Below, piece after piece: positions 1 through 12,229 of a DNA stretch of 64,000 nucleotides. The notes below the pieces were generated by a model that saw only the letters and a list, made by a program, of their open reading frames with translations, had not been told where the DNA came from and ran no database searches. Each line of letters begins with the position of its first letter. Position 1 is the first letter of the stretch. Source of the DNA: Trema orientale (Eukaryota; Streptophyta; Magnoliopsida; Rosales; Cannabaceae); contig JXTC01000022.1 in assembly GCA_002914845.1 (NCBI GenBank), forward strand, positions 216,564-280,563, given 5' to 3'. Made by a program: the position numbers and the translations under genes.

Positions 1-48
1 TTAACAGTACAAAATTGATGTCATGTGTTGTTTAAAATACAGAGAAAA

Positions 49-1795
49 TTATTTTGTTGAAGCTGTTGGCATCATATATGTACAAGTTGCCCGATTGTGA
101 CTCTTTCCGCCGCAACGACTACAATGGCGTTGCATTTTCATCTTCTCCCCTTTCGAATTTCTACGTTTCGTTTTCGGCCGGCCAGCCTTCAGTTTATAAG
201 GAGGTGGTTCTACGATACGTCTGCTAATATCATCGGGTACATCTCAATCTTCTTCATTTCCCACTGGATATATAGTCTCTGCATATGAGTGCAGCCATGT
301 ATCAACTGTATAATACCGAGAATACAAGGAGTATGGATTGATGCACCGACTTAGTGTAGCTGCCAATGCATGCGTACATGGTAGACCTGTCAAATCAAAC
401 TTCCTGCAAGTACAAGTCTTTGTCTGTAAGTTAACTTGACCGTCTCTGTTACCGTCTATGACATAAAACTCATAGTGGCTGAGAGGCTGAACAATCAAAT
501 TCTTCGCAGCCTCAATACGGTCCTCCAATTTCTTTTCAATCTTTTTCGCTAATGATTTATTGGATTCCATTGCCAATGTTCACCTTTCAAAGAACCAAGT
601 TTATAGTGTATACCTCAAAAACTCCGCCAAAGTTGTGATTGGATACTTCCGTGCATCTCTACTCGTGTTATTAAAGCTCTTAGCATTATTACTTGTCATG
701 ATGTTGTGACGAATGGTAGAGAAGTTTGCACGGCTCCATTTCTCAATGCCTATTTCTTCTAAATAATTAGCAATAGCGTCATCCTTCACCTTGATCTTCT
801 CAAAATGATGAAGAAAGTCACTCATCCGATAGGATTTTACCGCCAAGAAGTACTCACTGTGGCAATGATCAGTNNNNNNNNNNNNNNNNNNNNNNNNNNN
901 NNNNNNNNNNNNNNNNNNNNNNNNNNNNNNNNNNNNNNNNNNNNNNNNNNNNNNNNNNNNNNNNNNNNNNNNNNNNNNNNNNNNNNNNNNNNNNNNNNNN
1001 NNNNNNNNNNNNNNNNNNNNNNNNNNNNNNNNNNNNNNNNNNNNNNNNNNNNNNNNNNNNNNNNNNNNNNNNNNNNNNNNNNNNNNNNNNNNNNNNNNNN
1101 NNNNNNNNNNNNNNNNNNNNNNNNNNNNNNNNNNNNNNNNNNNNNNNNNNNNNNNNNNNNNNNNNNNNNNNNNNNNNNNNNNNNNNNNNNNNNNNNNNNN
1201 NNNNNNNNNNNNNNNNNNNNNNCACTCGACTACTTGAAGTCCCTGGTGTTGTCCCTGGAGTCTTGGGTACTTCACCAAAGCATTCCTTTAACTCTTCTGG
1301 ATGCATATTCTCGGCACTAAAACCCCAATCATAGTAGTTGTCACTATCGTTCCTTATTGGTGGACAAATTTCTGAAGGACACGCCGCCACTGCAGGTAGA
1401 GTTGGATCTACTTCTTGCGCATCTATTTTCTCTGCACCTGTTTCAGGCACAAATGAAGTATTTTGACTGCAACCCTCACCCATAGGTCTAAACTTCGGTA
1501 AAATAGACACACATAAAGGAGTACGGTTCTGAATAGAGGAAGACATCTCCTCAAGCCAAAGTTCTAGGTCACTATCAGTAGTAATCTTGGTTGGAGGAAT
1601 AGGGATTCCATCTCCACCACTACATTTATAAACAACCTTAAGTTCTAAATCAAAACGATTTTTATCAACTCCAATCACCTCATACAGCTTATCTACAAGG
1701 GTCACAAAAGTTATACCCTTCCATACACTCATGGCCTTACTTTCTTTAGCAATATAAGACCATAATATTTTCTCTTGACGAAAATATCCATTCAC
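49..1795 (-). pseudogene. MULE (Mutator-like) transposase, decayed, interrupted by N gap
   Basis: This reads on the minus strand from 1795 to a TAA at 49-51. The N-terminal part (1795-1223) carries the acidic, low-complexity region typical of plant MuDR-type transposases. The part at 873-601 matches the segment after the catalytic domain. Then comes a SWIM zinc finger, CTCRKFDLTGLPCTH, at about 410-365, and a C-terminal zinc knuckle, CSRCGGKSHNRATC, at about 125-80. The catalytic DDE domain would lie in the 349-base N gap, so it cannot be judged. Three in-frame stops interrupt the same frame: TAA at 601-603, TGA at 580-582 and TGA at 244-246. The last one replaces an expected Trp, and all three can be explained by C to T or G to A changes. 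The product would cut and paste the element; this copy is not functional as assembled. The family call is firm; the exact subfamily is not. Confidence 0.85.
874..1222. other. Assembly gap (349 N)
   Basis: A run of 349 unknown bases lies inside the MULE transposase reading frame, where the catalytic core is expected. Its true length is unknown. Translations that run through it are meaningless. Confidence 0.99.
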
Positions 1796-1849
1796 CGTTG
1801 TACAAGACTATGATGTTGAAACGTGACTCTAAAGATGAAACAATAAAAA

Positions 1850-2440
1850 AAAATTAGATTTAATAGAAAATATCATAAAATATAAAAAGAAGAATCTAAA
1901 TTTTCTAGCCATCGAAAATTGGTCGAAATACATCGAAATTTATCGAAAAAATAATCGAAATAGTCATCAAAAAAGGTAATCGAAAGCGTCATCGAAAGTG
2001 GGTCGAAATATAGTCGAACAACTTCTCACATTTCAGACGTCATCGAAATATGATCGAAATAAAATCGAAATTTCTATGCTTCTCCTGAATACATCGAAAT
2101 TGATCGAAAAAATAATCGAAAGTCATTGGAAAAATAGTCGAAAATGTCATTGAAATTAGGTCGAAAATTCGAATAGCATCGAAGTATAGTCGAAATAATT
2201 CTTACATATCTGACGTCATCGAAATATGATCGAAATATCATCGAAATTTCGATGCTTCTCCTCAATACATCGAAATTGATCGAAAAAATAATCGAAAGTT
2301 ATTGGAAAACAGTCAAAAATATCATCGAAATAAGGTCGAAAATTCGACTAGCATCGAAGTATAGTCGAAAATTCGACTAGCATCGAAATATGATCGAAAT
2401 ATCATCGAAATTTCGATGTTTATCGTGAGGCAGACGTTTT
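1850..2440. repeat. TCGAAA-rich degenerate tandem array
   Basis: The motif ATCGAAA/GTCGAAA recurs every 8-20 bases through this stretch. A higher-order unit is also visible: the phrase 'atacatcgaaatt' starts at 1928, 2089 and 2265, giving periods of about 161 and 176 bases. The phrase 'gacgtcatcgaaatatgatcg' recurs within these units. It lies just upstream of the MULE transposase start and is probably a sub-terminal part of that transposon. Confidence 0.8.
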
Positions 2441-2599
2441 TTTTTCCAGACTTTTGCAGATAATTCAAGAAAATAACTTTTAATGTATAAATTATGGTCG
2501 TAACATATCGAAATTCAGGTAAAAACCATTTCAAACAGTACTCATAATATTTGAACATATAAATTACATACCTATTTCGCGAATTTCTGTCCTCCGTCT

Positions 2600-2890
2600 T
2601 ACCGCCAAGTCTTTTTTCTGTTTTTTAAACTTATCCCTTTTTGTCTTACAATTTCAGCTGCTTAGATAGTGTGATAACTTCAACCATGAGATTACAGGAA
2701 AGATTGTGAGGATATAGAGGGAGGAATGAGGAGCTACAGCTAGGTTAAAGAGACGAAGAGCGGCATATACACTGTAAACTAATTATTAAGGGCAGAAGTG
2801 ACATTTCATGTGGGTATATGCATACTTTTCAGAGTTTTATTGAGGGAAGCATATAGGCCAAAATATGCATATTATGATGTATATTTAACC
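2600..2890. mobile_element. Probable MULE terminal region
   Basis: The stretch around 2785-2880 ('gggcagaagtgacatttc', then a segment ending in 'gcatataggcc') resembles long terminal inverted repeats of plant MULEs as I remember them. It lies on the 5' side of the transposase at 49-1795. The matching terminus would be outside the window to the left, so this is an inference from position and style. Confidence 0.4.
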
Positions 2891-3160
2891 TAATTTCTCC
2901 TCAACAAAGGCCCCACCAAAGAAATAAATATTCATTCATTGTTAATATGAACAAGGTTAGAATATATATATCTATCAAATCATGAATGAAGGGCAAAAAA
3001 GATTAATTAGAAAAGGAACAAATGTTTAGATACAACGCAAAAACACAATGACTTCTTATTGTTGTCTCCATTCTTTGTATGGTGCCGGTGCCACATAACA
3101 GAATCTGGTAAAAAAAAAAAAACAACCAATGCCCAATTGATAGATTTAAACAAACACTAT

Positions 3161-3319
3161 GGGCGCGTTTGGTATAGAATTCGAATCTTATTCTTCAAAT
3201 CCAGAAACAGCTTTTATGTAGAAAGTTGGAAGGATAAAATATTTATCCTTCTAATTTTCTATATAAAAACCGTTTTTGGATTTGAAGAATAGGATTCGAA
3301 TCTTATACCATACGCGCCC
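3161..3319. mobile_element. Hairpin MITE, 159 bp, almost fully palindromic
   Basis: The sequence begins gggcgcgtttggtatagaat and ends with its near-perfect reverse complement, attcgaatcttataccatacgcgccc. The two arms pair over nearly the whole length, so a single strand would fold into one long hairpin. It is flanked on both sides by TAT (3158-3160 and 3320-3322), a likely 3-bp target duplication. There is no coding capacity. Confidence 0.88.
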
Positions 3320-3718
3320 TATATATTTTCAAACATGAAAAGAAGAGAAACAATCTAATGAAAAATAATTGAGAGATTTTAGATGATAAGGATATGAATT
3401 GGCCGATTCTAAGAGAAGAAATTGAAATAAAAATCCCAAAGTCCCCCCCTTCCTTTTGAACTGACAACTCTATCTATCTATATAAGATAATAAGAATCAA
3501 GTACCTCTTCTCTCTTCTCTCTTCTCTCTTCTCAGGGGAAGGAAGGAAGGTTCCATTCCATGGTTTTGATTTGATGGAAAACCTTCTCCTCTCTCTCTCT
3601 ATCTTTGCCTTTGACTACGGCCCACCCAGAGGCTTATGTCTCCGGTGGACTTGCTGGCTTGCAGGTTGTTTGTTTGTTTGTTGTTGTTTGGGTTTCTATC
3701 ACTTTTACATATACAAAA

Positions 3719-4050
3719 ATTAAAAGAATTACAAAAATACAGAAATCAGGCTTTTTTTTAATTTTCATACGATTTTTATTAGAAAAATATCATTTTTAAA
3801 GAATATTTAGAAAATATCATTTTTTTAAATAGTTACTGGTTACCAGTTTCTGGAAACTTGTTACTAGTTACATGTTATGTACCAGTCATAAATACCTTTG
3901 GTTACTATTTAAACTAGTTGCTATTTTAAAAATAGTATTTTTCTAAATAATTTTTAAAAAATAGTATTTATCTAATAAAAACCGTACTGCACTTAAAAAA
4001 AACTTAAACTACTGTATTTTTTCAAATTTTTTTCTAAATTACCGTATAAT
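3719..4050. repeat. Fold-back repeat with GTTAC-rich centre (copy 1)
   Basis: Two A+T-rich arms ('agaaaaatatcattttt' type on the left, 'aaaaatagtatttttct' type on the right) are roughly inverted. They surround a centre at 3828-3930 with repeated GTTACT, GGTTACC and CTAGTTAC words. A second copy of the same design lies at about 44260-44560. It ends about 350 bases upstream of the RBR1 start. Confidence 0.55.
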
Positions 4051-4299
4051 ATCTAATTTCGTCTTGTTATAAAGGTCGTGGGCCTAGCCTAAATTGCACA
4101 TAAGAAGAGTTGGGCCTAAAAGTGAGAGGCCCAATCATGTAAGATAGATGTAACTTTATTATTATTATTAATAAAAGTGCCCTCTTCTTTTTTTTTTTTT
4201 TAATTAACCTTTTTCTTCCCTCCTTTCCAGTGGTGGTATTAGACTACTAGCACTGCTCCCCCAGTCCCACCCACCAGATCAGCCGTTTGCTTGTCTCAA

Positions 4300-4307
4300 T
4301 TTCCCGC
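4300..4307 (+). promoter_or_regulatory. E2F-type site TTTCCCGC in RBR1 promoter
   Basis: TTTCCCGC fits the E2F consensus exactly and lies 94 bases upstream of the RBR1 ATG. A second E2F-like word, ATGCCCGC, follows at 4310-4317. Plant RBR genes are known to be under E2F control, which gives feedback because RBR protein represses E2F. Binding here is inferred from the sequence only. Confidence 0.6.
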
Positions 4308-4400
4308 TAATGCCCGCTTTCTAGCTCCGATTTAGGGTTCCCGAACCGAACCGAATCTAACCATTCAATTTCATCACTTTCTCTCTCTCTCCCCTCAGCC

Positions 4401-4826
4401 ATGGCCGATCTCAAGCCTCTCACTCCTCCACCCACTGCTTCCTCGCATGCCGACTCCAATGGCGGGAATCTCGACCCCGCCGAATCTCGCTTCTCCGATT
4501 TCTGCAAGGTCTTCCTCTTCTTCTTCCTCCTCCTCCCTCCTCTTCTTTTAGGGTTTGGTTTTACTCTCTCTCTCTCTCTCTCTCTCTTTCTTTCTCCTCT
4601 CTCCTTTCCTTTTAATTTAGGGTTTTTCTTTTCTGAAACACAGAATGGAGTGTTGTTGGATGCCAACACTTGTACGGAGGCCATGAAACTGTTCAAAGAA
4701 ACCAAGCATCTCTTACAGTCCAACGTTTCTGCAATTGCCAATGGAACCGTACGTTTTTCTTTTCTTTTATTTTTCTCAATTTGATGATTTGATGATGTCG
4801 AAATATGGCGGGAGATTTCTCTCTCT

Positions 4827-4858
<32 letters not shown>

Positions 4859-7800
4859 TGACTTGGTCTTTCTATGTACCAGCCTGAAGATGCCGAACGC
4901 TTCTGGTTCGCGTTCGTTTTGTACTCGGTGAAGAGGCTGAGTTGTAAGGAGGAGGACGAAGATCGAGTGAAGCAGGGTTCTGAGGATGGTGGGGTTACGT
5001 TATGCCGGATTTTGAGAGCTTCAAAGCTCAAGTATGTTGCATCTTAGATGTGGGCTTATTCATTTTCATTTTTTTTTCCCCTCTTTTAATGGGTCTTTTG
5101 CTTATGGGTTTTTTAATTTTATAATCGATTTTTCGTTGCCAGCATTGTGGATTTTTTCAAAGAGCTTCCTCAGTTTGTTGTCAAAGCTCGTTCAGTTGTG
5201 AGTAGTCTTTATGGCACAGATTGGGAAAGCAGACTTGAGGTATGGGCCTTGTTAAAGGTTTATGCTTACACTTTTAGAGGGTTGTGTCATTCTTTTTGAT
5301 ACTTTTTCTTTAATATGTTTTAGTTCATATGTGCTTTTGCTGATTTTTATGAGATTTATTATCTTATTAGGCAAAGGAGGTTCAGGCAAACTTTGTGCTT
5401 TTGAGCTCTCTAAGCAAGTGAGTATCTTTTCCTTCTCCATCATCTTCCTAACTCTATCTAATATGTCTGCATTATCCTTTAGCAATCTGGCTGTTCTTGA
5501 ATTTTTCTTTTAAATCTTTTTGGTCAGTCATATGCTTCAAAGATAGAACTGGAATGTCTATACACTATTTTTCTTTTTACCAAAGTCGTATGTTTAGGTT
5601 GCGTGCAGGGTAAACTTTAGATCTTGCATTAAATCTACATTGGATGCTTCATTATTTTCAACTGAACATTTTCTAGCAAGCACAACTCTTTTTGATAAGT
5701 AGAACTTTGTTGCTTGATGTAGCTCTCCTGTTCTTACATAGTTACACTAAAAATTGAATATCTGATGTATTTAATTCTGAAAGGTTCTATAAACGAGCAT
5801 ACCTGGAATTCTTCTTGACAAGTGATCCAAAAGTCGATCAGCAATCAACTGTGGGCAATCCTCCCGGTTATCTTTCAGAGTACCATCGATTCGGATGGTT
5901 ACTGTTCTTGGCTTTCCGCACACATGTGTTCAGCCGCTTCAAAGACCTAGTCACTTGCACAAACTGTTTGGTCTCTATATTGGTCAGTTATATGCGCCTT
6001 TTATCAACCACCTCTGTTTGATGTTATAGTAATGCTAGGTTTATGGGCTATTTACTTCTTAAATTCATAGTGCATTGTTATTTCTTTCCAAAACAAAGCA
6101 CTAAGTAGATTGTAACTATTTAAAATATTTTAGCTTTCTTCTTCTACAACAAATTTTATACTTCTTGATGATTGTCATGACTGTTATTATAATTTTTTTG
6201 CAGGCCATTCTGATCATTCATGTCCCTATTCGCTTCAGAAACTTCAACATCCACGACTCTCCAAAACTAGGTACTTTTCTTTTGGGCTTTTAGAAGTTTT
6301 ATTCGATGATTGCTTAGTTTCTTTTCTTTTTTTTTTTTCCGGTTAATGCTGATTCCATTGATCCGTATTCAGTTAAGAAAGAAAACAAAGGTGTGGATTT
6401 ACTTGCATCACTCTGCAACATTTTTGACACCTCGGAAGATGAATTGAAAAAGAGTATGGAAGAGGCCAATACTTTGATTATAGAAATTTTGAAGAAGAAG
6501 CCCTGTTTGGCATCTGAAAGCAAAAATGAAAATCTAGAGAATATCTTTCCAGGTTTGTTTGGAAACTTTCTGATACATAGCATAGATTTTTGTTATTCTA
6601 GTTTCTGCCATTTATCGACAATTCTGTTAAATGTTTTTCTTTAATGCAGATGGTTTGACCTATTTTGAAGATCTGATGGACACATCTTTTTCATCAAATT
6701 TGGATGTTTTAGAAAAGGATTATAATGAAGCCATCTGGAATAAGTGTGAACTGGATGAGAGGGTGTTTATTAATGAGGAGGACACCTTACTTGTTTCAGG
6801 GAGTTTGTCTGGGGGTTCCATGTCTATGACTGGTGTTAAGGTTTATTTTCCTTCGCAAGTTTCAATGTTCAGTCATACTTTTTTGTCTTTGTCAGAAGCT
6901 TTTTCTTACTTTCCCATTGCTGGATGTAAATTGATTTGATATGGTTCTTTATCTTGGTTCTTTTTAGAGGAAATTTGATTCAGTATCATCTCCAACAAAG
7001 ACAGTTACAAGTCCACTCTCTCCTCATCGCTCTCCTGCATCTCATGCTAATCGCATTCTTGGTGGTGCTAATCCAAAGGTAGCTGCTACACCAGTGAGCA
7101 CGGCAATGACTACGGCAAAGTGGCTTCGCACTGTCATTTCTCCACTTCCGGCAAAACCCTCGCCAGAGCTGGAGCGTTTTCTGGTATCATGTGATAAGGA
7201 TGTAACTAATGACGTGATACGCAGGGCACAGATAATACTAGAAGCCATATTTCCCAGCAGCGCACTAGGTGATCGTTGTGTGACAGGAAGTCTACAAAGT
7301 GCCAATCTCATGGACAAAATTTGGGCAGAACAACGAAGATTGGAAGCCCTTAAATTATATTACAGGGTTTTAGAGGCGATGTGTAGGGCAGAGGCTCAAA
7401 TTTTGCATGCAACTAATTTAACCTCTTTATTAACAAATGAGAGGTTTCATAGATGCATGCTTGCCTGCTCTGCGGAACTAGTTCTTGCAACGCATAAGAC
7501 TGTCACAATGTTGTTTCCTGCAGTGCTGGAGAGGACTGGTATTACAGCTTTTGACCTTAGCAAGGTGATAGAGAGTTTCATTAGACATGAGGAATCTCTC
7601 CCAAGAGAATTGAGACGACATCTGAATTCCTTGGAAGAACGACTTTTGGAGAGCATGGTATGGGAAAAGGGCTCCTCAATGTACAATTCTTTGACGGTTG
7701 CAAGACCTGCTCTCTCTGCAGAGATTAACCGTCTTGGTTTATTAGCTGAACCAATGCCATCTTTGGATGCAATTGCTGTGCTTATTAACTTCTGTGGAGC

Positions 7801-10800
7801 AGTTCCTTCTGTACCTTCCTTGCAGAAGCATGAGACTTCACCAGGTAGACATCCAAACTTTATTTTTTTGATAAGAAACAGACTTTTATTGATAAGGCAA
7901 ACTGATTGACAAAGATGAGAGGGTAAGGTATCCTGCAAGACTAAAATAAATTAGTGAAACAAAACAAAACAAGACTGAGAATCAGACAAATAAACACCAC
8001 TGATTAGAATATTTTCTTTCACATCCAAACTAGATTACTAATCCTTCTTGGTGCTCTAAATACTTGTGCGTGAAAGTATTAATGATGTAGGATAAGATGA
8101 GAACTTAGAAAGAGAATAGGTAGAAGAGCAAAGGGTGATAGAATTTAGGCAGAAACAGATGAATGGGTAGAAAAGCAATAGAAAAGCAAGACAAGAACTC
8201 AGAGAGAGAGATCCATAGGAGGAGAAAACTCAATAATCGTTTATTAATTCATCATAGTCTCATAATCTGAAAAACAATTACATAGTTAAGCCTATTTATA
8301 GATAGGCAATTGGACAAAACTAGGAAACTAGACACATTCTAGAAACTAATAAAAACGGGAAACTCAAAACTAGTTACTCAAAATTAAAATAAACCTAATA
8401 ATTAAATAAAACCTAATTTAATAATTATTACTATGATATTCCTAAAATATTGCTTTCCTATTCTTCATCAATTAACTGTTGGAAAGGTATTCAGTGTATC
8501 CAACATAACAATGTTATTTTTAAGGTAACAATGGGGATATGAGATCTCCAAAGAGAATGTGCACAGACTATCGGAGTGTATTGGTAGAGAGGAATTCCTT
8601 TACATCACCGGTGAAGGATCGTTTTCTGGCCTTAAATAACCTTAAATCGAAGATTCCCCCTCCGTTGCAGTCTGCATTCGCAAGGTACCAGGATCAATCC
8701 TAGGAAGAAGCAATAATTATTTATCACGACTATTTTCTTCTTTTTCTTTGTTTCTTCTTCAGAATGCTTCCTTAGTGTATGATATTTGTGATATTCGTTG
8801 AACAGTCCAACACGGCCAAATCCAGGTGGTGGAGGGGAAACATGTGCAGAGACTGGAATAAATGTATTCTTTAGCAAGGTATAAAACGCTACGTTCAAAA
8901 CAAATCTGTCTCGTTTCCACAAATTCAAGAATCCTAAATATTTTTCCTTTAAGCTTTGGAATCTGGCTGTTTTTCTTTATTTGTTTAGGAGCACTAGCTA
9001 TACTATTTTTTACACTCTCATGTCTCAGTGCTTGACATGTGTGATGTTTTAGTAGAGCCCACATGTCAAGCAATGGGACATGAGAGTGTAAAAAAGAGCG
9101 GAAAAGAGAGTGCAACTAGAATTACTCTTATTTGTTTATTTTTATACTGTTGTATGTATCTTTCTTGTGGGAGCTAATATTCTGGTGTCTTACGTGAATT
9201 TAACTTTTGAATGAACTTAGGATTCAATTTTGTTGCCTTTTTTGTCCAAAGCTCTTACTTTAACGTTCTCATATCTCATGTATTATAGATTATTAAATTG
9301 GCCGCTGTCAGAATCAATGGTATGGTTGAAAGGCTTCAACTGTCTCAGCAGATCAGAGAGAATGTCTACTGTCTTTTCCAGCAAATACTCAGTCAGCGGA
9401 CATCCCTCTTTTTTAACCGCCATATTGACCAGATAATCCTTTGTTGTTTCTATGGAGTTGCAAAGGTCAATTATATTATTAACCTTAAAAGATTTTGAGG
9501 ATTTCTAGTCATATTTTTCTTTACTTAACCTTTAGTGTTCTGGCTTGCAGATTTCTCAGCTGAGCCTCACCTTTAAGGAAATAATTTACAACTATAGGAA
9601 ACAACCACAGTGTAAACCCCAAGTTTTTCGGAGTGTTTTTGTTGATTGTTCATCAACACGCCGGAATGGGGTATGTTGCCTAATCTTAATTCTCTTAAAT
9701 TTCAATTTATGGGTAGTTCTAACGGTTCTAATGGCTTGAAAGCAGAGATTAGTTCAAGACCATGTGGATATCATTACGTTTTACAACGAAGTTTTCATTC
9801 CCTCTGTAAAACCTCTACTGGTGGAGCTTGGACCTGCTGCAACAAATACAAAAGCCAACAGGGTTCCTGAGGTTAATAATAACAACGATGGTATGTGTTA
9901 GTTTTGTCTGTATGCCTTGTCAGTTTTTTAATTTTGTTCCTTAGTATACTTATAATATAAATATTAATATGTTGTGCTTTCAATTCTCCTTGAATTCATT
10001 TCCCTGATTTGAATTTTGTCGTCCTCGTGAATCAGCTCAATGTCCTGGATCGCCTAAGGTGTCTCCTTTTCCGAGTCTCCCTGATATGTCCCCAAAGAAG
10101 GTGTCTGCAGCACACAATGTATATGTTTCGCCATTGCGATCATCTAAGGTATTTGTTATTCTTTGGATATGCCCTTTTCTTAATATTGAATCAGTTGATC
10201 GTGCATACTTGACCACATTGATATTGGAAGCAGGAAAGAGGATCACATATAACTTTATGTTCAGCTTTCTATATCTTAGTTTTGTATTGCTTGAAATCTA
10301 ATATGGTTTATGACCTCCTATACTTTTCTTAGTTTGATCAACTATCCTTATGAAGTTTCAGTTATGCTGGTGGAAATTCGATGGCGCTATATGATATACA
10401 TATTGGTTTTCACCCCTTCTACTGATATGAAGCTCATGTTTGTACTGTTTTTGATAAAATATTTACTGAAGATTAAAGTGTAGTACAAGTTATAAGAGAG
10501 GATTAGGTATCGTATCCTCATGGACAAAATCAAAAGATTAAGATGACTCAAAAACTGCATTACAAGACAAACTAAACACCACTAAACAAAGTGTTTTTCC
10601 AACTGAGCTCATGTTTATGCTTACCTTCTATAAAATGTGTACTCAATGCAATTATGCAAACCAATTAAAAGATGTGACCTATTTCATCATTCCTACCATC
10701 CACATAATGAGAAGATGAATTCTTGAACTAACTGAGAAGAAAAGAAAAAGTTGACCTGTATATTTTGGAGTTTAAGTTGTTGCGTGTTTGTGTGTTTCCT

Positions 10801-11625
10801 TTATTGTTAATAACTAATAAGCATTTATAGTACTTTAGGAAGTTCAAGAATGATTGCTGAAAGTATCTTCACGGTAGGTACATGAAATATTTAGGCTTCT
10901 CAAATTGATGGAAGAAAAAGAAACTAAATGTTATCTTCTTTCAGCTGATTGGTTTACATGTCATGTGCAATGCCATGATTCTTGTGCATGTTTCTTTTTT
11001 GCTACTTTATTGATCACCCTTTGTAGATATGATATGAACCATGGAACTGTTCTAACAGATCACAACGCATAAAAGGACATAAAAGTTATTATTTTTTTCT
11101 TAAAAAAAGAAAGAAGTGTTTTGCCTTAAATAAGGATGGGAATAAGGTGTCCACCAAAACTACAAAGAAAAAAGAATAGCAAAGTTAGTTAAATTAACAA
11201 AGTGCTATTTTTTTTCTCTGATTTCGACATCATGACTTCGGATGTACTCTTGATTTTTCTCAGATGGATGCTCTAATCTCACATAGCTCAAAAAGTTATT
11301 ACGCTTGTGTTGGAGAAAGCACTCATGCATACCAGAGCCCTTCGAAAGATCTGACTGCCATCAATAACCGATTAAATGGGTATGTGTAAGCTCTTCTATA
11401 TTTTGCCATTGTGCTCTCTTTGATTTATGTGTACAATAATTGATAGTTTCCTCTTCCACATTATTTCTTTTCAGTACCCGAAAGCTCAGGGCCAGTCTCA
11501 ATTTCGATGATGTTGATGTTGGCTTGGTTAGTGATTCCATGGTGGCTAACAGCCTGTACCTTCAAAACGGGAGTTCTGCATCCTCATCAGGTGCACCAGT
11601 GAAATCTGAGCAACACGATTCCTAA
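4401..11625 (+). CDS. RBR1: Retinoblastoma-related protein 1, 18 exons
   Basis: RBR binds E2F/DP and chromatin regulators in the nucleus and restrains G1/S entry and stem-cell division; CDK phosphorylation releases it. My exon model is 4401-4508, 4644-4748, 4883-5031, 5143-5239, 5371-5417, 5784-5982, 6204-6270, 6373-6552, 6650-6840, 6968-7844, 8525-8684, 8806-8878, 9289-9465, 9551-9670, 9743-9890, 10036-10148, 11264-11379 and 11475-11625. All introns are GT-AG and the phases join without a stop, giving 3078 nt and 1025 aa, the usual plant RBR length. The N-terminal cyclin-fold domain is at about 30-240, pocket A at about 420-615 (exon 10) and pocket B from about 752 (exons 13-15). Many SP/TP CDK sites flank the pocket, for example [10 protein letters not shown] near 395 and [17 protein letters not shown] in exon 16. 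The ATG follows a CT-rich 5' UTR. It looks intact. Confidence 0.97.
8083..8470 (-). mobile_element. Solo LTR inside RBR1 intron 10
   Basis: A 388-bp block starts TGATG and ends CATCA, and ATTAA lies on both sides (8078-8082 and 8471-8475), a 5-bp target duplication. Read on the minus strand it has a TATA-like word, CTATAAATAG, about two thirds of the way along. There is no internal coding region, so it looks like a solo LTR left by recombination. It sits antisense to RBR1, and its right edge is only 54 bases from exon 11. Confidence 0.85.
8988..9127. mobile_element. Small hairpin MITE in RBR1 intron 12
   Basis: Two arms of about 36 bases, 9006-9041 (ttttttacactctcatgtct...) and 9060-9095 (...acatgagagtgtaaaaaa), are inverted copies with about three mismatches and a loop of 18 bases. 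Weaker pairing extends outward. The outer ends are uncertain. It is a non-coding insertion or a stem-loop within the intron. Confidence 0.65.
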
Positions 11626-12229
11626 TTCAATGGCTGGATATTTTTCCCGTATGTAAATTCTAATCCTCTCAATCTCAATTGTCTGTATTATTATCTTTGT
11701 CTGTAAGTTATAAATTTTATGACATGGGGTTATGTATGAGCGTTGAGTTATTGTACAAAGGCCGCCACTCACCCCTCTTCCATTTGCTGATGTAGTAATT
11801 AGGTGCCAAACTCGGATATTGTAGCTCCTCGCATCTCTACTGATTTAAGAATTTTTGTTGTTGAGTTGAAAATAGAGTTTCTTCATTTATCAGGTAGGGT
11901 GTTGGGATTCACTTGAGGGTCTACTCTGTTAACTTGTAATAGCAAATTGACTGACTATTCCAAGGTAGATTTCTCTCTCTGGAGTGTAAGGCAATAGATT
12001 AGTGCTAGCATCAGTTATGCCAAGTGCAAATGTTGCATCAGGCCGTGCGTTGGTATGAGCCTCGCCCTGATTGGTGAGATGCGTGTGGCCAAAGCAGGGA
12101 AGATTTGTCTTTTCTTTTCGATTCAATTGCTTTCCTTTTATAGACTTATATGATCTTGTTTAGAGGTGGTGGCGACTCGTGAGGTTAACAGGGTTGAAAG
12201 TTTTTCTAATTGATATTCTCTCTTTTGGG
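11626..12229. other. RBR1 3' flank
   Basis: This follows the RBR1 stop. It should hold the 3' UTR; T-rich and TTGTA-like words at 11690-11760 could belong to a poly(A) signal region. I see no gene. Confidence 0.5.

Noticed and set aside
1850-2440. CRISPR-like array
   Set aside because: The repeats are short, degenerate and spaced irregularly, and this is plant nuclear DNA.
4307-4741. Minus-strand frame rich in Arg/Lys/Glu opposite RBR1 exons 1-2
   Set aside because: It is the complement of CT-rich leader and intron sequence and overlaps proven RBR1 exons.
7447-7938. Minus-strand 163-codon frame over RBR1 exon 10
   Set aside because: It lies opposite a long conserved pocket exon and shows no family resemblance.
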